Of a stretch of 64,000 bases of DNA, positions 59,638 through 64,000 are shown in pieces. The position numbers were made by a program, and so were the translations under genes. The stretch lies in contig JAGBEG010000013.1 in assembly GCA_017937095.1 (NCBI GenBank), positions 62,001-126,000 of the forward strand, in the 5' to 3' direction. This DNA is from Roseburia sp. Its GTDB lineage: Bacteria > Bacillota > Clostridia > Lachnospirales > Lachnospiraceae. The stretch's first letter is position 1. Each line of letters begins with the position of its first letter. A model generated the notes under the pieces. It did not search any database. It was not told the DNA's origin and was given only the letters and a program-made list of their open reading frames with translations.

Positions 59638-60737
59638 CAATAACCATCTCCCTGATGGAAACCGGTGTCACTGATAATCTTTTCACTGTTTGACTTCACA
59701 GTATCCGTCGGCTCATAATCTTCGTCGTCATACAGAAATACGTGAAGCTGTGTTACATTTGTCTTCAGATCGCATGGTACGACCACACTTCCCTTGGAAC
59801 CGAGCGTTATGGTATTCTTCTCAAACGGGAATCCGGTCGTCTCGCCCAGACTGTAATTAAAGACCTGTGCTGCAAGCGCGATCAGATCTGCGTTGCTATA
59901 GCTTGTCTTGATATCGCCGAACACCTCGTCAATCAGACTGTTGATCGTCTTAAGGTCAGACTTCTGCGCCTTCTCGATCATTGCCGCAAGTACGATTCTC
60001 TGGCGCTCGGTACGCTTATAGTCATCGCCTGCTGTATAACGGATACGTGCATAAGCACATGCCTGCACACCGTCAAGCACATAGGTTCCGCCGCTCGGCA
60101 GATACTCGGATTTCTTCTTTGTAAGCTTGGAGATTTCATCCATGTAACCATACATCAGAATCGCTTCCTCGTCTGTGACAGTCAGCTCAACACCGCCCAG
60201 AAGATCGACGCACTCAACGACCGCATTGAAATCAACCGTCACATAGTCGGTAATATTCAGGTCAAGGTTCGTATTCAGCATGGAAATCGCCTGCTCCGGT
60301 CCTCCGTTTGCATATGCCGCATTACATTTCTGATACTTATTATTCCCAATATCAAGATAAGAATCACGGTATACCGACACAAGCTTCACATCATGCGTGT
60401 TGTTGTTGATGCTCGCTATCATGATAACGTCGCTGTTTCCCTTGGAGAGATTACCGTTGGAACGGTTATCCAGTCCGAACAGGGCAATCGTGGTATAATT
60501 CTCCATAATCTCCTGCGATTCCTGCGAAATACCCTCATTGATCTCGATATCATCAGCGTTGAACGAGTTATCCTTCTCGATCTTAGACAGCTTGACTACA
60601 ATGAACAATACTACCGCCAGCAGCAGCAATACCAGAATCTCAACTGCAACAAGTATGATTTTCCTCTGCCGTTTCTTCTTGCGAATCGCCTCCCTCTGCT
60701 TTTTCGTCATAGGTTTTTTTGCTTCTTCTCTGCTCAT
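59637..60737 (-). CDS. LytR-CpsA-Psr (LCP) family glycopolymer transferase
   Basis: A 366-residue LCP protein. A basic cytoplasmic N-terminus (TKKQREAIRKKKRQRK) and one membrane anchor (about 27-49) precede the extracellular LCP domain. Conserved parts are ALFGLDNRSNG, NSDVIMIASINNNTHDVKLVS, YRDSYLDI, VTVDFNAVVECVDLLGGVEL and CAYARIRYTAGDDYKRTERQR, the last carrying the Arg residues that bind polyprenyl pyrophosphate. LCP enzymes attach wall teichoic acid or capsule to peptidoglycan, which fits the surrounding cluster. Confidence 0.95.
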   Translation of the reverse strand: MSREEAKKPMTKKQREAIRKKKRQRKIILVAVEILVLLLLAVVLFIVVKLSKIEKDNSFNADDIEINEGISQESQEIMENYTTIALFGLDNRSNGNLSKGNSDVIMIASINNNTHDVKLVSVYRDSYLDIGNNKYQKCNAAYANGGPEQAISMLNTNLDLNITDYVTVDFNAVVECVDLLGGVELTVTDEEAILMYGYMDEISKLTKKKSEYLPSGGTYVLDGVQACAYARIRYTAGDDYKRTERQRIVLAAMIEKAQKSDLKTINSLIDEVFGDIKTSYSNADLIALAAQVFNYSLGETTGFPFEKNTITLGSKGSVVVPCDLKTNVTQLHVFLYDDEDYEPTDTVKSNSEKIISDTGFHQGDGY

Positions 60738-60748
60738 GAACTCTTCTC

Positions 60749-62167
60749 CTAATATGCATTTTTATTGATAAATCCCTTGAAAACTGTCAAAATAAGAATC
60801 TTTACATCCAGCCCCAGTGTCCAGTTTTCAATGTAATAAAGATCGTGCTCAATTCTCTTGCGGATCGAGGTGTCCCCACGGTATCCATTCACCTGTGCCC
60901 ATCCGGTCATGCCCGGCCGCACCTGATGCTTAATCATATATCTGGGGATTTCCTCCCGGAACTTCTCGACGTACTGCGGGCGCTCCGGTCTTGGTCCCAC
61001 AAGGCTCATATCCCCTTTTAACACATTAAAAAGCTGCGGAAACTCGTCTAAGCTTGTCTTCCGAAGAAAGCGCCCCACGCTGGTAACTCTCGGATCATCC
61101 TTCTTCGTCCAGCCCTTGTGCTCCTCTTCCTCTGTCTGCACATACATTGTGCGGAACTTATACATGTGGAACGGCTTATTGTGAAGCCCTACCCTCTCCT
61201 GTGCGAAGATCAGCGGTCCCTTCGAGGTCGCCTTTACCAGAATTGCCGACAGCAGCATCACCGGAGAAAAAATGATGATGCACACAATCGAGCCTATCAC
61301 ATCCATACAGCGCTTCGTGAACGCGTTGAATGTATTCGTAAGAGGTACATAGCGGATATTGATGACCGGAAGTCCTAACAGATCTTCCGTATACGGCTTC
61401 GTCGGAATAATATTGCCGTAATCCGGAATGAACTTCGTATGCACGCCGGACTTCTCACACTCCGCCACAATCTTCTCTAATTTGTAATATTCTTCCAGAC
61501 CAAGCGTGATCGCGATCTCATCCAGACTGTTCTGCGGCAGGATATAACTGAGGTTGCCGATACTTCCGATGACCTTGACCCCTTTGTAGGCGGTTCCCCG
61601 CGCAATGTTATCGTCCAACACGCCGCGGACGTTGTAGCCCCATTGCGGATTCTGCTGTATTCTGTCAATGTACTGCTCTGCTGCCCGCGAATATCCGACG
61701 AGCAGGATGTGTTTGAGATTATATCCCTTTCTGCGGATGCTCCGCAGGATGCGGCGTATCAGTAACCGTACGATCTCCTCCGCGATGATATTCACTGCAT
61801 AGAAGTAGAAAAACATCTCTCGCGAAAAGTTCTTGAACTGTGCATTGTAAGACTGCAGGGTAAAGAGTACCGCAAATGACAGCAGCAGTCCTACCGTATT
61901 CGCCATCACAATGTTGGAAAACTCCAGCCGTCTTCCCTGTACGCGCTTTGACGTATACAGGTTAAATGCATAATACAACAGCACATATCCCGGAACGATG
62001 ACGATAAGCGCTCTCATGTAGAACTCAAAAGAAAGCACGCCGACTTCATGATCCAGAATACCACTTAAGAACTTCAGCCACCATGCAAATACATACGATG
62101 CAATAATGACCAGCGCATCGATCAGTACATGCAGTTTGTTAAAATACTGCTGATTATCTTTTATCAT
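60749..62167 (-). CDS. Polyprenyl-phosphate sugar-1-phosphate transferase (WbaP/EpsL type)
   Basis: A 472-residue priming enzyme for polysaccharide synthesis. ATG 62167 (MIKDNQQYFNKLHVLIDAL) has AAAGGA 7 nt upstream. Four N-terminal membrane helices and a CoA-binding-like domain (about 140-260) precede a fifth membrane helix (about 287-310). The catalytic bacterial sugar transferase domain carries GPLIFAQERVGLHNKPFHMY, RKTSLDEFPQLFNVL and GDMSLVGPRPERPQYV. It starts glycan assembly on undecaprenyl phosphate at the inner membrane face. It has its own promoter. Confidence 0.95.
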   Translation of the reverse strand: MIKDNQQYFNKLHVLIDALVIIASYVFAWWLKFLSGILDHEVGVLSFEFYMRALIVIVPGYVLLYYAFNLYTSKRVQGRRLEFSNIVMANTVGLLLSFAVLFTLQSYNAQFKNFSREMFFYFYAVNIIAEEIVRLLIRRILRSIRRKGYNLKHILLVGYSRAAEQYIDRIQQNPQWGYNVRGVLDDNIARGTAYKGVKVIGSIGNLSYILPQNSLDEIAITLGLEEYYKLEKIVAECEKSGVHTKFIPDYGNIIPTKPYTEDLLGLPVINIRYVPLTNTFNAFTKRCMDVIGSIVCIIIFSPVMLLSAILVKATSKGPLIFAQERVGLHNKPFHMYKFRTMYVQTEEEEHKGWTKKDDPRVTSVGRFLRKTSLDEFPQLFNVLKGDMSLVGPRPERPQYVEKFREEIPRYMIKHQVRPGMTGWAQVNGYRGDTSIRKRIEHDLYYIENWTLGLDVKILILTVFKGFINKNAY

Positions 62168-62208
62168 AATGCTATCCTTTTGCAAATATTAACTACCATA
62201 TGATATTC

Positions 62209-62237
62209 ATGATACAATAATTTCCATAAAAGCACAA
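62209..62237 (-). promoter_or_regulatory. sigmaA promoter of the polysaccharide operon
   Basis: On the minus strand, -35 TTGTGC, a 17-nt spacer and -10 TATCAT, about 42 nt before the priming transferase ATG. The 148-nt gap before the next gene is otherwise AT-rich. Confidence 0.65.
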
Positions 62238-62315
62238 CTTCTTTTTCGCAAACATTTTGTAACAAATTCTTAATATTTTTTGTATATTTATTTGACAGTC
62301 AAACTATTTTCTTTT

Positions 62316-63281
62316 TCAGACAGAAAACAAAATCCGAAAAATATTGCCCCAAAGAGAAAACTGTATGTGCGCATAATGCCCCAGATTCCGCCACAAAAAG
62401 CGGACTTTCCGGCATTTTCTGCAAGTGCGGATTCCCTCGCCGATTCCATGCAGATATTCCCCCGCAAATCCTTTTTTTACAAAAAACAGCAGCTTTGTAA
62501 AAATTCCGAAAAGAATCAACGGCAGATTTAAGAGCATCTGTAACAAGGGCATATTCTTATAGATCAGATACATGGAATTGCGCGCCGCCAGAAACACCTT
62601 CTTCTCGTTATAACGCGTCCCTGTTGTCGCACTCCCCACATGATACACCTTCGCCTGCGGAATATACCAGTTCTCATATCCGAGGATGCGCGCACGGTAG
62701 CCCATGTCCACATCCTCGAGGTATGCGAAATGCTTCTCATCAAATTCACCGATCTCCCGCAGAAGCTTTGTGCGGTAAATCGCCGCCCCGCCGCAGCAGG
62801 AAAAGACCCTGCGCGCTTTCCCGTATGCCGAAACGGGCTTTCCCTTGCCTCTGGCAACCGCCCAGCCAAGCGCCGTATAGTAATCGCCCGCATTGTCGAT
62901 GCGCGTTCTGTCACGATAGTCAATCATCATTGCACCCGCGGAAAAGATACGCTCCGAACTGCGGATTCCCGCAAGCAGCTTCTCCACGAAGTCTGCTTCC
63001 GCCTCCGTGTCATTGTTGAGCAGAATGACATACGGCGTCCTTGTCTCCCGGATGCCGACATTGACCGCGCCGCAAAAACCGGTATTCTCCTGCAGCGCAA
63101 TGACGCGGAGCGCAAGCGTATCGGACGTAAGCTCTGCGCTTTTGTCCGTCGATCCATTGTCCACCACAAGTACCTCAAAGTCCCGGAAGGTCTGTTTTTC
63201 CAGTGTCGCTATGCAGTTTTCCAAAAGCTGTTTTCCGTTATAGTTCGGAATGATAATCGTTACTTCCGGTGCTCCCCCCAT
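62316..63281 (-). CDS. Glycosyltransferase family 2 protein
   Basis: A 321-residue GT2 enzyme. ATG 63281 (MGGAPEVTIIIPNYNGKQLL) has GGAGG 5 nt upstream; an ATG four codons earlier is possible. Catalytic-domain segments are VDNGSTDKSAEL, LNNDTEAEADFVEKLL and AYLEDVDMGYRARILGYE, the last of the rhamnosyltransferase-like group, followed by one C-terminal hydrophobic segment (LLNLPLILFGIFTKLLFFV). It begins 17 nt after the stop of the preceding GT2 gene. Confidence 0.93.
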   Translation of the reverse strand: MGGAPEVTIIIPNYNGKQLLENCIATLEKQTFRDFEVLVVDNGSTDKSAELTSDTLALRVIALQENTGFCGAVNVGIRETRTPYVILLNNDTEAEADFVEKLLAGIRSSERIFSAGAMMIDYRDRTRIDNAGDYYTALGWAVARGKGKPVSAYGKARRVFSCCGGAAIYRTKLLREIGEFDEKHFAYLEDVDMGYRARILGYENWYIPQAKVYHVGSATTGTRYNEKKVFLAARNSMYLIYKNMPLLQMLLNLPLILFGIFTKLLFFVKKGFAGEYLHGIGEGIRTCRKCRKVRFLWRNLGHYAHIQFSLWGNIFRILFSV

Positions 63282-63298
63282 CACTTCCTCCATCTCAT

Positions 63299-64000
63299 CT
63301 AACTGTTGTCCCGCAGGGAATAATTCGGATAAACCGACGATAAATTCGGGTTGTAATACGGATCTCCGTTTTTCAAAATGCCGATCCAGTGATTCCGCAT
63401 ATATTCAATTTCCCGCTGGAAGCGCGCCACCTTCTCCGGGGAATCCTCGCTTCCTCTGGATTTGGATTCATAATGATAAGCTTCCACGTTCGGACGGTAC
63501 ACCACGAGCAGCCCCGCCGCCCGCACTTTCAGACAGAAGTCCACGTCATTGAACGCGACCGCAAGCTTCTCCTCGAAGCCGCCGACCTGTTCGTAGACAC
63601 TTTTCTTTACCATCAAGCACGCCGCCGTCACCGCCGAATAATCCATCGTAAGCGACGCCTTGTGCAGATAGCCGCTGCGCTCTCTGGCAAGTCCCGTAAA
63701 CATATTCTGCCCGATGCCGCGTGCATTTCCTCCGATGCCGACCACGATTCCCGCGTGCTGCACCGTATTGTCCGGGTAATAAAGCTTTGCCCCGACAACG
63801 CCGACCTCTTTTCTCTGGCAGACGCCGAGCATGTCAGAAAGCCAGTCCGCGGAAATCATTTCTATATCGTTGTTCATCAGGACAATATATTCGCCGCGCG
63901 CAAAGGAGACGCCGAAATTGTTAAGCGCGGAATAATTAAATCCTTCCTTCCACACCGCCACGCAGATGCGCTGTCCGCCGCGAAGCACTCCATTGTAGCA
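63299..64000 (-). CDS. Glycosyltransferase family 2 protein, C-terminal part (runs off right edge)
   Basis: 234 codons of an open frame that enters from the right edge, so the N-terminus is missing. Recognisable GT2 parts are FNYSALNNFGVSFARGEYIV, LMNNDIEMISADWL with the metal-binding Asp, and FNDVDFCLKVRAAGLLVV. The C-terminus is rich in charged residues and Asn/Tyr (YNPNLSSVYPNYSLRDNS). The close spacing with the next GT2 gene indicates one operon. Length and donor cannot be judged from this fragment. Confidence 0.9.
   Translation of the reverse strand, partial: CYNGVLRGGQRICVAVWKEGFNYSALNNFGVSFARGEYIVLMNNDIEMISADWLSDMLGVCQRKEVGVVGAKLYYPDNTVQHAGIVVGIGGNARGIGQNMFTGLARERSGYLHKASLTMDYSAVTAACLMVKKSVYEQVGGFEEKLAVAFNDVDFCLKVRAAGLLVVYRPNVEAYHYESKSRGSEDSPEKVARFQREIEYMRNHWIGILKNGDPYYNPNLSSVYPNYSLRDNS

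Overview
The window comes from a spore-forming, flagellated anaerobic Firmicute, most likely a Lachnospiraceae member. The support is the SCIFF peptide with its radical-SAM maturase beside secDF, spoIIR, a GerA-type germination operon, flagellin with csrA, sigmaD-like and sigmaF-like promoters, a crotonase typical of butyrate producers, and roughly half G+C. No tRNA, rRNA or CRISPR array was seen.

Layout. 1-5.4 kb: a four-gene ABC exporter operon with two adaptor proteins. 5.5-7.2 kb: glyA and a DUF1294 protein. 7.3-13 kb: secDF, SCIFF maturase, the 46-residue SCIFF peptide and a TIGR04086 membrane protein, with an Rpn-type nuclease gene lying between the last two. 13-19 kb: aldose epimerase-like protein, hemolysin III family protein, asnS, a lipoprotein PPIase resembling trigger factor, and small conserved proteins. 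19.2-23.7 kb: spoIIR and a two-gene germination receptor operon (gerAA, then a gerAB-gerAC fusion). 23.8-31 kb: GntR regulator, ispE, a gene of unknown function behind a perfect sigmaD promoter, an aminotransferase, rarA and a lipoprotein.

31.1-33.85 kb holds the most striking locus. Flagellin (fliC) and csrA lie next to a 0.8 kb segment encoding a FimB-sized tyrosine recombinase. The segment is bounded by two 34-bp sites, each built as 13-bp arm, 8-bp centre, 13-bp arm. The sites are in inverted orientation and carry the same 9-bp inner arm. A sigmaD-like promoter lies just inside the far site and points outward, away from csrA-fliC. Inversion would turn it toward csrA-fliC. I read this as a self-contained invertible promoter for flagellin, at present in the OFF orientation. 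This is inference from sequence.

33.9-36.5 kb is an AT-rich accessory patch: a decayed HipA-like kinase, ankyrin-type and small immunity-like proteins. 36.6-42 kb: polysaccharide deacetylase, chemoreceptor, two DUF4190-type proteins with extreme low-complexity regions and a C_GCAxxG_C_C protein. 42-50 kb: pncB, a glycosyltransferase, glf, mutY (with an internal tandem repeat), an aminotransferase and crt. 50-52 kb: a two-gene RloA/RloB (AbiL-like) putative phage-defence operon. 52-56 kb: proC, a GH13 enzyme and an HtrA protease. 56-64 kb: a cell-surface polysaccharide cluster (GT-C-like membrane protein, GtrB-like enzyme, three further GT2 enzymes, an LCP transferase and a polyprenyl glycosylphosphotransferase) that runs off the right edge.
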